From Gonium pectorale (lineage: Eukaryota > Chlorophyta > Chlorophyceae > Chlamydomonadales > Volvocaceae), in the NCBI GenBank assembly GCA_001584585.1, contig LSYV01000008.1, positions 1,636,317 to 1,693,008 on the forward strand: a stretch of 56,692 bases of DNA, read 5' to 3'. The position numbers and the translations under genes were made by a program. Below the pieces are notes generated by a model. It was given only the letters and a program-made list of their open reading frames with translations, was not told the DNA's origin and did no database searches. Position 1 is the first letter of the stretch; each line of letters opens with the position of its first letter. Positions 1 to 15,800 of this stretch are shown here, piece after piece.

Positions 1-1214
1 GTAAGGGCATGACCGCGTGATTCCTCTTTTGCCCCTCGAGCCGAGCAGACAGACTTCCGCACGTCGTTCTTTCGATTCCGTTTGTTTAACAGCAGCGAGA
101 CATGTTCGGTGGTTCCTTTTAGCTCTGCAGGCTAGACCTTAGCCGGTCCCCATGTGTCGGGGAAAGTGGCGCGCCCCCTAGCAAGTCACGGGTGTGCACG
201 TAAAACGCACGTTGGACGGTCAGCGTGCACGACAAGCGCGCCCGCCATGCCCTGTACTCGGCGCCCTGCTGGAAACATCGCACCCCCGGGTGTGTATGAC
301 CGTAGAGGCTGCCTTCCCTGTTTCCGTTTCCTTTTTGCGGTAACCGCACTTTCGAAACAAGGCGAAAGACAAACAGACGATGAAGCAGACAATCAAACGC
401 TGCAATGAGCGAGCCAAACCTCTACAGTCATACACATCCTCAGGCGCGACATCAGTAGGGCGGACTGTGTGGTACAAGACAAGGCTGGCACGCAAGGCAA
501 AACGAGCCGATCAGACGGGCCCGCCAGGCCTGGACGGCACAGCGTGCCAGCGCGCCGTTGTAACTACGTTGTTACCTCGCTTGGACGGTTGTGGGCGTGC
601 TCCGCGTGCCCGCTCCGCCACCGGTCCATCGGCGACCAGCAGTTACCAGACCCGCGTGCGCCCGTTCCGCCCAACGCCGCACGTTGGTAAGCAGAAGAAG
701 GATGCATAGTGGAAGGCAATGACACAACAGCACACGGAGAACCATATGCTGATTGTGCTCACTGGACGATGGAGCCGCCACGTGAAGGAACGTCAGCGCG
801 GCACCAACCGGCCGTGGGAGGTGTGAAGGACACTCATCGAGGCAGTGGGCCACGGTGTGCCGCGACTTATGAGCCAGGAAGAGCTGGGACGTCAGGAACG
901 GCTTCAAGCGTCAGGCGTGACTCCAACACATTCGATCCAAGCGTGACCAAGTGTGGCCAAGTTATGGACCAAGTTCGGCGTTGAGCGGCTGGCGACCACG
1001 AGCGGCGCCTCAAGGCACCCGTGAGAAGGAAATGTTGCTGTGCATGGAAGAGGAAAGGTGAGGGGCACAGGAAGGGAGGACTAGCACCGTGCATACTAAG
1101 GCGAGTTTCTAGCGAGTCTGCTGCTCGGGCGTCTGCCGCCTGCGGTTGCAAAAAAAGATAAACCTGCACAGAAAGAGGCAGCCCGAAGGCGTGACGTTTC
1201 CAATAGGTTACAGG
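1..1214. other. Intergenic, no supported gene
   Basis: No open frame here resembles a known protein or joins into a multi-exon model. The window starts with a GTAAGG string that could be the 5' splice site of a gene lying to the left, but this cannot be tested. The stretch holds one copy of a dispersed repeat (532-661) and a short imperfect inverted repeat (292-308 with 419-435). Confidence 0.6.
532..661 (+). repeat. Dispersed repeat, copy 1 (about 130 bp)
   Basis: The two ends of this stretch reappear in reverse orientation near the other end of the window, at about 53686-53812. Matching blocks are GGACGGCACAGCGTGCCAGC (second copy has one change) and the stretch from GGTCCATCGGCGACCAG through GTTACCAGACCCGCG (second copy has scattered changes). 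The middle is poorly conserved. Near-equal length (130 against 127 bp) and equal order of the blocks suggest two diverged copies of one element. No coding capacity is visible. Confidence 0.55.
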
Positions 1215-1559
1215 TTACACGTCCGTCAAAGCCGGGGGGGCCATGGACGAATTGCGAATATTGGGGTGGGGGAGCGGGTTATGGTCCTCATCTCTACCCC
1301 GCTTCAGCGCCTGACGCCGAAGAATGGCGTGCCTGGTATCCCAGACAGCCTGTAGGTAGGCTCCTACCGCAGCTGGCGGGGCCTCCTTCATAATAGTAAT
1401 CATGTTACGATGCCTTAAGCCCAAAGCAGTCTCGAATTGGTCGCGGAGTTGCTCATAGCATGGGCATTCGCAGAACACATGTAGTTCATCCTCTACGGCC
1501 GCGGCGTCACCAATAGGGCGGGCGGGTACAGAGCAAGACATGTGCCACGCGCATAATTA
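1215..1559 (-). mobile_element. 3' remnant of a non-LTR (LINE) retrotransposon
   Basis: A minus-strand open frame of about 110 residues contains VEDELHVFCECPCYEQLRDQF-like sequence, that is, Cys residues followed by an Asp/Glu-His-x-Phe-x-x-x-Cys-Pro pattern. This is the typical C-terminal zinc-binding tail found after the reverse transcriptase and RNase H of many non-LTR elements. No reverse transcriptase motif (FADD/YADD) or endonuclease is present nearby, so only the extreme 3' part of the ORF2 survives. LINE insertions are often 5'-truncated, which fits. The element family cannot be assigned from this fragment. Confidence 0.5.
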
Positions 1560-2466
1560 ACCCCTGGTTTCCCCCCTTCACTCCCCCCCTCCCCGCGCAA
1601 GCCTAGCCCCATCAGCAGGCTCGACGGCCCAGGGAGACCAGCAAGATCATCATTTTCTATACCGGTATACCTAGAAAGCCTTGTCTACTTCAAGCCAGCC
1701 TGCTCGCTCGAAGCCCGTGGAGCCAAACTCCGCCGTCGAAGGTGCGCTCAACCTATGCATCTGTAGGTATCCGTGCGAGGGTGAGGTACCTGGGGCGTTG
1801 AACGGGTAAGACGTCCCTGCATGTCATGGCTGGTTGCACGAGACGAGCCGGCTACATCCTTCCTCCTACGACATGTAAGCGCCGGCAGCCCTCCCATCTG
1901 CAGGAATAGGGCATCACGAGGCAAGTACTTGAGAACAGTTTCACTCGAGTTCCCCGTCACCACCAGCAAAGCATAACCTGGACTTATTTGCAACCCGGAC
2001 AATGCGCCACATAACGGCCGGTAGCAGGGTAGCAGGTACTGTACGGTGTCGAGGAGAGGAGAGGAGGCAGCCCCCGTGCCGCCCCCAACCCGCAAGCTAC
2101 TTCCCATACAGTGATAATAATTCTTCTGCAACCGTGCGCGTGTATGCGTCGCCGCTGGCAGCTTTTCCGCCTCGCTGCCTTCCGCCACAGACCGAGCCTT
2201 TCGCCATCCCCTATGTAATTGCAAGGATGTGGGCTTAGCTCTGTAGTCAAGAACTCAGCCGCTGTGCCAGAAGTCGCGGCCCGGCCGAAGGAATCGCTCA
2301 TTTCGGTACGCGTTTCCCAGAGCTCAGCTTGATTGGTCAGCAGCTAAAACGAAATGGTTGAATGACCGCCCGCTCGCACCTGTAGGCGCAGCGGCCAGCA
2401 GTCGCGTGTGGGCTGCCCTCTTCCCGACCTGCAGCCACGGGTACACGCAGGAGCTGACCAGCAGAC
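1560..2466. other. Intergenic / 5' region of the CDKL kinase gene
   Basis: It contains a minus-strand open frame of 158 codons (1748-2224) with no recognisable motif. The last few hundred bases are presumably promoter and 5' UTR of the kinase gene starting at 2467. No TATA box could be assigned with confidence. Confidence 0.4.
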
Positions 2467-7882
<5,416 letters not shown>

Positions 7883-9426
7883 GCTTGGTAGTGCGGAGGG
7901 CTTTGCGTACGGATGTTGATGAACACTATATGGACAGCTTGCGCATATGCGCGCCCCTTAAGCCGCAAAGCAAGGTGCGCGGGTCGTGAGAGAGGTGCGG
8001 GGTCGTGATTCATCAGCCATTCGGCACTGGACGTACGAGTCTGCTGTGTCAGGCGGAGGTGCATGGCTATGAGTGAAGGGTACCAAAGGAACCGAGTGTA
8101 TGTACGTGAATGGCAATGTCGGGATGGCGGCAACCTGTGTTTCTCGTGTTCTTTGGGAACCAATAAGGTTATTTCCGTTCTTATTCGCCACGCCTGTGGG
8201 ATCTTGTCGCTGCTATGCGGTGATCGCTCTACATCATGTGCAGTGGCCGACGCGCCATGGCTGCAAGGCCTCTGCGCTCAGTGGCGGGTTCGGTAACGCC
8301 TTGCACTATTCGCCTCGTTTGCAGGCGGTGCAAGCCTGTGGATGGTTGCATATGAGATATGCAGCATTCAAGACGGCTGCACCTAGTTCCATTCTGTTCA
8401 AAGGGGCAGTAGGTGGTGGGCGCTCATCCTGTGAGCCGCTGAGATGCCGGCGACCCTCTTGTCCATCCGTCCCCGTTGCAGTTGTGAGCCGCTGATGTTT
8501 TCTGGCCTGAAGTTCTAAATCTTTCTTTCGAAATGGGTTGTGAGGCCCACCCACGTACTCATGGCCCTGGGGAACGCCGCACCGTCCGGTGCATTGGTTG
8601 GGTGAACAAGTTCATCAGGATAGTATGGCTTTCCCTTTTCGTCTGTGTGCTCAATTCGTACCTGTACCTTGTGCTACTGGGCTGCGGAAGCCTTTGTGTT
8701 GGGAAACGGCGGAAGCTAGCGTGAGTTGCGTTTCAGGGGATGAACTCCAAACGGGGGACCGCACCGGTTGTGGAGGTTCACTTCGGATCGCTGCAGCACG
8801 TATGCTGTTAGGTTGCCTTAGGCCTCTCCTGTGCATTTAACAAGCGCACCCGTAAGATTTGCCAGGGGGCTCAGGCCGCACATTTGGACCTCCGGCAACG
8901 AGGGAGTGTGAACGATGATGTAGCGTGTAGCGGATGTAGAGAGCCCCCTGCATTCTGCTGCGCGATGACGTGACAATACACACTATGTCAACAGCACGCC
9001 GACGCCATGGTAAGCTGGTCCTCCGGAAGGGGTTCCTCCTCAGCTCCGTAGGGGACGCCTACCAATCCCACCCTACCGGTCGTCGCCCTCGCCCCTCGGG
9101 TGTACCCATCCAAAGGGGAGGCACCCTCTTCGTAGATTGTTATTCATCGCGCGCATCGAGTCCTTCCCCATGCTCTGGCTATACGATGGGTGGCGTTGGC
9201 CACGTGAGATTGAGGGCTCCTCGGAAAGGTATCCTCACAGGCACCACCATTGCATCGTCTATCCAGCAAAAATGGCCCGAACTTGCGGCAAGGTACGACT
9301 GTGTACACGTACGTGCTAATACCGTTAGGGCTCCGGCGCCTTCCTTGCTCCTAGACTTTTTCGTATGATAGCTCCAACGACATGGTCTAGGACCAGGCTG
9401 AACAATTAACCGCCAGCGTCGGTGAT
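7883..9426. other. Intergenic between two tandem kinase genes
   Basis: This should hold the 3' UTR of the CDKL gene and the promoter of the CK2 alpha gene. Open frames present (for example 8073-8495 plus and 8970-9368 plus) show no domain and have no splice partners. No repeat or RNA gene was recognised. Confidence 0.5.
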
Positions 9427-11621
9427 ATGGCGCCCCCAAAACGGTATCCAAAGTCGGGTCGGCGCAAGGACGGGCTGCGCCTCGTTGCTAGGGAGCATGC
9501 TACGGTTTTGCTTCGCAAGCCAGCGTCCTATTATGACGAAAGCTTGAACGTGACCTGGGGCAGCCAGGACCAATACGAGGTCATTAAGCAGCTGGGAAAG
9601 GGCAAATATGGCGAAGTCTACGAAGGCATTAACCTACGGCTGACCGCTCGGGACAAGGACCGCGTCTGCGTCATAAAAGTGATGCGGCCGGTCAAGGAGC
9701 ACCGGCTGCGCCGCGAAGTCAAGATTCTCCAGCACGTATCCGGGGGACCGAACATCGTGCGGCTGCTGGACGTCGTGCGGGATCCGGAGACCAAGACGCC
9801 CAGCTTTGTGTTCAGTTTCGTTGACGCCATGCCTTTCAAGGAGCTGCAAGCAGCCGTCACGGACCTGGACGTACGCTACTACATCTTCCAGCTGTTCATA
9901 GCTCTGGACTACTGCCATTCGCGGGGCATAATGCACCGGGACGTCAAGGTGCGGGGCGTTGGTAGTTGGGTTGCGTGCGGGTTCCCAGCCTGCCCCTTCA
10001 GGTTACAAGCCGTTTTCTCGAGGCGTGCTGTTCGGGGAAAGGGGAGGGGCAGGCGGAGGAAGACCCAGCCGGTGGTAGTGTATGCCACTGCCTTGCTGCC
10101 ACACCACCTTTCATAGCCCCGGGTACACTGTGGTGGTAGACCCCCACGGAACTTATCGCCGCACTCATTTCCTGGTCCCGCAACTCGCATGTTGCTGCCA
10201 AACGACCAAATCTGCTTTGACCGTCAGCCCGGCAACGTGCTGATCGACCACGCCAAGCGGGAGCTAAAGCTCATCGACTGGGGCCTGGCGGACTTCTACC
10301 AGCCGGGCAAGGAGTACCCGGTGCGGGTGGCCACGCGGTTTTACAAGGGGCCCGAGCTTCTGGTGGACATCAAGGTGCGCCTGTAGATGCGCAGGAGGGT
10401 TCTGCTTAAGCCAGCCATGTGCCCACCAGCGTGCTGAACAGGACCACCTAGACTTCAATGGAAAGGGAATGTCGCTATGGTCCGGGCCTTGAGCCCTAGG
10501 CTAGCGTGTACAGCACCCCTTTCACGGTCATTGTGCAAACGAGGCTACGATTGTCAGGCGCAACGTCCGTAATTCTCAACCCTCAACCTCATGTTTACGC
10601 TTATGCGCCCATGCAGGACTACACGTACTCGCTGGACGTGTGGGGCGTGGGCTGCATGCTGGCCGCCCTGGTGTTCAAAAAACCCGTGTTCTTCCGGGGC
10701 GAGGACGAGTTTGACCAGCTGGTCAAGGTTGTACGGGTGCTCGGTACGGACGGACTGTACGAGTACTGCGAGAAGTACGGCGTGGAGCTGGACCCGCGGC
10801 TGGCGCAGCTATGCGGCTACAGGTGCGCGCGCTGCCACAGAAGGGTCGGGCATCAGGGCAGCCAATAAAGGTTTGGTTTGGGATGGTCGACAATAGGGCT
10901 TTTACTGCCACTGTAATTTTTTAATTTGTGTCTTGGTGCATGAAAGGCACCTTGCGGTGCACTACCTGACCTTGTGTATTGCATGCGGGCAAACAGATGC
11001 ATGGAGCGGATAGGTCACGCGTTAGCGCCGTTCTCCACTTGTGTCCTCAGGCCGCGGGTGGCGTGGCGCAAGTTCGTAACGGGCGACAACAGCCACCTGA
11101 CCTCGCCGGAGGCGTTCGACCTGCTGGACCGGTTGCTCAAGTACGACCACCACGAGCGGCTCACATGCCAGGAGGCGCTACAGGTGCGCGGCCGGGCTGC
11201 GAGATCGTCATAGTCTTTGCCCCTGTACTCACACGCCTGCACCCGTGCCTCCCAATGGAAATCGACTCGCAAACTCTGCCATCGACGCTGTGGCGGTAAA
11301 CTACCATTTGCCCACATCCCAGACCTTGGCCTCATTGCCGTACCGGCTGAGTAGTCTCAATTCCTTGCCACGCCCATGCAGCACGCGTACTTCGACCCAG
11401 TGCGGGAGGGCCTGCCCGGCTTCAAGCCGCTGCCCGAGCCCATGGTGCAGATGCTGGCGGAGCTGGACGCACGGCGCAGGCAGCAGCAGCGGGAGCAGGA
11501 GGTGGGCGACGACGGTGCCGACGGCAATGGTCCGGGGCAATCGCGGGGCCCGCCCCGGGGTCGGGGTCCGGCAGCAACGGCTGCTGCTGTGGGGCCCAAG
11601 GAAGCTGTGGTTGTCGCGTAG
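9427..11621 (+). CDS. CK2A: Casein kinase II catalytic (alpha) subunit, divergent
   Basis: Five exons (9427-9948, 10228-10374, 10617-10822, 11051-11183, 11382-11621) join to 415 residues. The diagnostic CK2 alpha signature [10 protein letters not shown] (DWG in place of DFG, Asp191) is present, with [17 protein letters not shown] near the N terminus, [13 protein letters not shown] loop, Lys84, HRDVKPGN (Asp172), [16 protein letters not shown] and a RLTCQEAL C lobe. CK2 is a constitutively active acidophilic Ser/Thr kinase, normally in a tetramer with two beta subunits, acting in nucleus and cytosol. Odd points: the basic cluster after the glycine loop reads KEHRLRRE where typical CK2 alpha has KKKKIKRE; HRDVKPGN replaces HRDVKPHN; LVDIK replaces LVDYQ. 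The C terminus carries a Gln/Arg and Arg-Gly-Pro extension absent from typical forms. It may be a second, specialised alpha subunit. The start ATG is followed directly by conserved N-terminal sequence. Confidence 0.92.
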
Positions 11622-12847
11622 CCAGCTGTAGCAGCTGCGGCGGGGCTGGCGGTGGCGCCCTCGCGCTGCTGGATGCCGGCCGCCTCTGAGCTGTTCAGGC
11701 CTGCCGTGAAGGCGCGGTAACTTGGGGCCGCAGAGAGTGCAGCGCTGGGTGTGTATTCCTATGCCCTAAAGTCTGTCAGGCCGCAGTAACCCTCTAGGAG
11801 TTTAGGACACGCGGTCTAGGTTCAGAGTCATCTGGGTCTGGTGTAATGGCCCATGTTGCTGTACCGGCTCCTGGCGCGTGTGCCGGTGCTCTCCGCAGAG
11901 ACGCGCTGGCGGGTGGCGATGGGTGCTCGTTGGCACAAGCTGCGAGGTTGTCCTGAGTCGAAAGGACCCGAGGAGTTGTGTGTGGTTTTTGTGTCCAGTC
12001 GTTTCTCCATTCGTTTGTTTGTCGTGTTTTGGAGGTATGGGTTTTTGGGTGCCAAACTACCGCCGTGTTGCAAGAGCGACTCAATGTACGTGTATGATTG
12101 CGTATGTCGTTGTGTGCATGTGGAGATGAGTCAGGAGGGCAGATGAAGCGGCGCGAGTGGCTGGCACCTACAGGGCTTGTGGCGCTTCTGTCCTCCGCGC
12201 CAACGACGAGTGTTATGACCGCAGGTGTGGACATGACAGCACGCATTGAATGGTTTGGATAATGCTCGTTTTGAAGGAGTTCAACTTGCACAACATTACG
12301 TCTTATATGCACGGTGCACGACATGAAAGTGGAGTGGCCGCGTGTGTGTGGGAAGCCTTGTATCACACGGCATATTCGATGGGCCGCCTTCACAGGTTGC
12401 TGAAGGCCTTTGCAGATACATATGTCCAGGCTTGCGAGTTAGCATCTGCGCTGTGAGAAGAATGGCAACTCCTGATTGCCATGCCATCCCTTTCCTGCTG
12501 TCCTTACCCCTAAAATGCCCTCCTGTAGTACGTAGCCTTTGCGGTTTGTCGCTGCGGGTTTCGCCGTACAACACTGAACACGCCGAGCTGCGGTCCGGCT
12601 TTAAGGCCTCTGCGATGGTTTTGGTATTGGAACGACGAGGGCTGAACGTATGAACGGTTCCTGTAATATCAGACGGAGTTTCCGCACTGATAGCCAGTGG
12701 TTGCACCTGGGGAGTGATTGCGTCCTGATACGAGGCACGATACGGCGCCCGAACTCAGTGCTTCGGGTACACCCGTAACTGCACTACTTCGCCAAGCGGC
12801 CCCCCGCCAAGGGACAGGCGTCGCCCCATTGTAGCAGCTCCTAAGCC
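11622..12847. other. Convergent intergenic region, 3' UTRs
   Basis: The CK2 alpha gene (plus) and the methyltransferase gene (minus) end towards each other here. A TGTAA, the usual volvocine poly(A) signal, lies at 11842-11846, about 220 nt after the CK2 stop, and another at 12662-12666. No further gene is supported; open frames on both strands lack motifs. Confidence 0.5.
11842..11846 (+). terminator. Probable poly(A) signal TGTAA of the CK2 alpha gene
   Basis: TGTAA is the standard polyadenylation signal in Chlamydomonas and relatives. This is the first one on the plus strand I see downstream of the CK2 alpha stop, at a normal 3' UTR distance. Confidence 0.45.
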
Positions 12848-15800
12848 TCAAGAGCAGATAACCCGATAGGGCAGCCCGAGCCGGGAGCAGCACTCCCGCA
12901 GGATGCCCCGGAAGGCAGCTCCCAGGCGCCCACACTCGCGGCACGCTAGCGCCTCTCCGCCATCCGTCCGCCCTAAGCTTCCCAGGATCACACCGTTACC
13001 CCAGCCGAATCTGGCGCCCGCAGCGTCGCCGGTGCAATCCCGCCCATCCGTCGCGGTGGCATCTGTTGCAGCCGCACAACGGAGCATCAGAAACACAACC
13101 AGGCTGGATCGACCCAGCGTCACATCCACTCCCACCAGCCGACGATGAGAGCATCCAATGCACCCATCCCCGCGAGCGCCCTCCTCCACGCTGCCCTCAA
13201 CACGGCCGGCGGCGCCGCCGCTGCCACCGCCGCGCGGGCCATGCCGCTGCGCGACAAGCGCCTGCACCCTCGCCTGCATCGCCCGCAGCTCCGCCGCACC
13301 TCTGCTGGGCAGCTTCAGGGCGACCATGCGCGTCCCATTGCCACAAAGCAGAGCCGCCGTCAGCTCTGACAGCGGCGTGCTGCTGAGGGAGAACGCCAAG
13401 TCCCCTGGGTCGCCTGCCGTCGCCGCCGGTGGCGGCGGCCCACCGTCGGTGCCGCCGCAAACCGTGGCGCCATCCGCAGCCCTGCTGGCCGCTGCGGCCG
13501 ATGCGTTGCTGCTTGCGGTCTCGCCTCCGCCCCCAGCAGAGCCCCCACCAACGCCTGCGCCTGCGCCGGCAGGGCGGCTGTCGGCGCCGCCGTCGCCAGC
13601 GCCACATGCGCCGTATTGCGGCCCGCCCCACGGCGGATCCAAAAACACAATGTCCTGCTGTAGGGACCACATGATCTTCGTGTAGTCCCCGCACAGCACC
13701 TGAACCGCCCCCATGGGCGCATCTTGGTCGCCGCTGGCCGGTCCTGACGGCGGCGTCGCGCTGCTGTCGCGCCCGGCGTCACCTCCGGCGAACGACCCCT
13801 CGCCCTCTCCCCGCGGGCCTGAGGCCGCTCGAGCCGGCTCCCCGCCGGCTTCCTGGTTGCGATGGTGTTGCGGCCGTTGGTCACGGCGGAAAGACTCCCA
13901 GGCGCCGACCAGGGCTGCGTTGTGTCTGTCAGGGAGAGAGGGCGCGGCAGCACAGAAGGGCGGAGGCTAAGCGGCCTGACTTGGGGTGCCATGCAATACA
14001 GCTCCTGCGCTTCAGCTTGCGTTTCCGGTGGAGACGAGGCCCCGAGGTGAGGACGGACGCTACAATCCAGGAGACAAGCCAGTATGTGCTCGTCGCACAT
14101 CACAGGTTAGGCGAGCATTAGCACGGATTCTGCATGCCACAGCGGCTCACACCTGCTGCCTTGTCTGTGCGCTCTCCTTGTCATCTCAGCACAGCCAACC
14201 CCCACAACTGCCCGCACACGAGTGCCCCCATGCGCACCTCAAGTCGTCCGCCCGCTCCGCGTCCAGCTCCACCGCCAGCACCCGCTTGAAGCGCCGCGCG
14301 AGAGACAGCGTGTTGCCGCCACAGCAGGCCGTCCCATCCGTCAGCGCCAAGGGCAGCAGCAGCGGCGGCAGCGGCGGCGATACCTGCGACTGCGCCTCCT
14401 CCGGACTTAGGCGCAGGCGTTTGCGAGACGCCGGACCAGATTGCTCCCGGCCACCGTCATCGGCGTCCACCTCCGTCACCGCCGCGCCTCCCTCGCGATG
14501 TGTATCGTCGACCGCAGCCGCCTGTGCCTCACTTGGACCTCGCTCAGCTGTGCGCTGCTGCAGCCCCACCGCCGTCGCCGCTGCCGTGGGCGCCGCCGCA
14601 ACGCCTACAGAAGCATTAGCTGCCAATCCTCCCCGGCCTTCCCCAGGCAGCAGCAGGAAGTGCTCCGCCAGGTAGGCCAGCAGCTCCGTCATCTTGTCCG
14701 CTGTGGCCTGGTCGGTGGCGGAGAATGCAGCGGTGCTGTCCACGCGGAGGGCCGACCGTACCGCGTACGGTAGGTACGGGAACACCGTGTCCAGGCGGCC
14801 GCAGGAGTACGAGACAGACAGCGTTGCGCCCCCAAGCCGCTGCATGCAAATGCAGGGACGGGAGTGGGTGAGTTAGTGAGGGGCCCAAGAGGGCCTGGGC
14901 GCGTGTTCCGTCTCAGCGTCCCCAGTATCGCGTCTACAGCTTTCGCTGCTATCGATAAGGACGCAACCAAGACATAGGGAAATTTAAGCAAGTCAGGCCA
15001 ACAGAAACCATCTGCGAGACACGATGGGCCCTTGCATAGACGAGTCCTGTACCCTCACATCCCAGCAGACGCTGCGGCACCCACCAGCATTCCATCAAGG
15101 AGCCGCACAGCAGCGGCCCCTGCGGCGGCCGCCCCGTGCCCCGCCAGGGTCACCCGCGCCCAGCCGTGGCAGCCGCCGTCTTTCGTCCTGGGCGCAGAAA
15201 CTGTGGGAACGCAAACACACACACGCAGACCTGTTTGGGCACGCTGTTACGCATACGGGACACACGTTGATTTCGCATGGGAATACTCACCATCCGACTT
15301 GCCGACCCTGCAAGACCAGAGTGCTTGCCAAAGCCTGCTTGCCACCTCCCTGCGCTTTCATGCCCCAGCACCAACCTGATCTGCATCCGTACGGACCGAA
15401 GACCGTCATTAGCTCCGACTGCACGACCGCTGCCTTGACGGAGGGGGGGATGTTCCCCACCAGCAGGACCACCCGCTCCTCATCGCCGCTGCCTGCGCCC
15501 GTTTCGCCAGCAGCTTCTCTGCGGCCCTCTCGGTCCCAACCTCCATCACCGCCTGCCCCACCGCCAGTCGGCATCGCCAATACCGTATCATTCTGTCCAA
15601 GTCGATTGCCGGGCTGCTGCCGACGGTTCCGGTGCGGCTGCCGCAGAGCGGCGGCGGCGGGCCGGGTCGCTTCGGGGGGCGCCGTCGCCCACGCCACCAC
15701 GCGCTGGCCGGTGGCCTCCTGCAGGCGCATCGCGACCTCCTCCTGCAGCTGCTGCATGGTGACGTGGCCGTGGCCACAGTGGCAGGGGTGGCCCAGGCGC

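Noticed and set aside
1748..2224. 158-codon minus-strand ORF
   Set aside because: No motif, no splice partner, composition as expected by chance in this GC range.
13158..13685. Long plus-strand ORFs opposite the methyltransferase
   Set aside because: They are shadows of the minus-strand exon that carries the DPPWGGP motif; no motif of their own.
12848..14839. DPPW motif taken as an MT-A70 (METTL3-like) m6A methyltransferase
   Set aside because: The motif continues as DPPWGGP and is preceded by the DGTACCGGNT SAM site with TGS1 order; MT-A70 proteins have a different order and surrounding residues.
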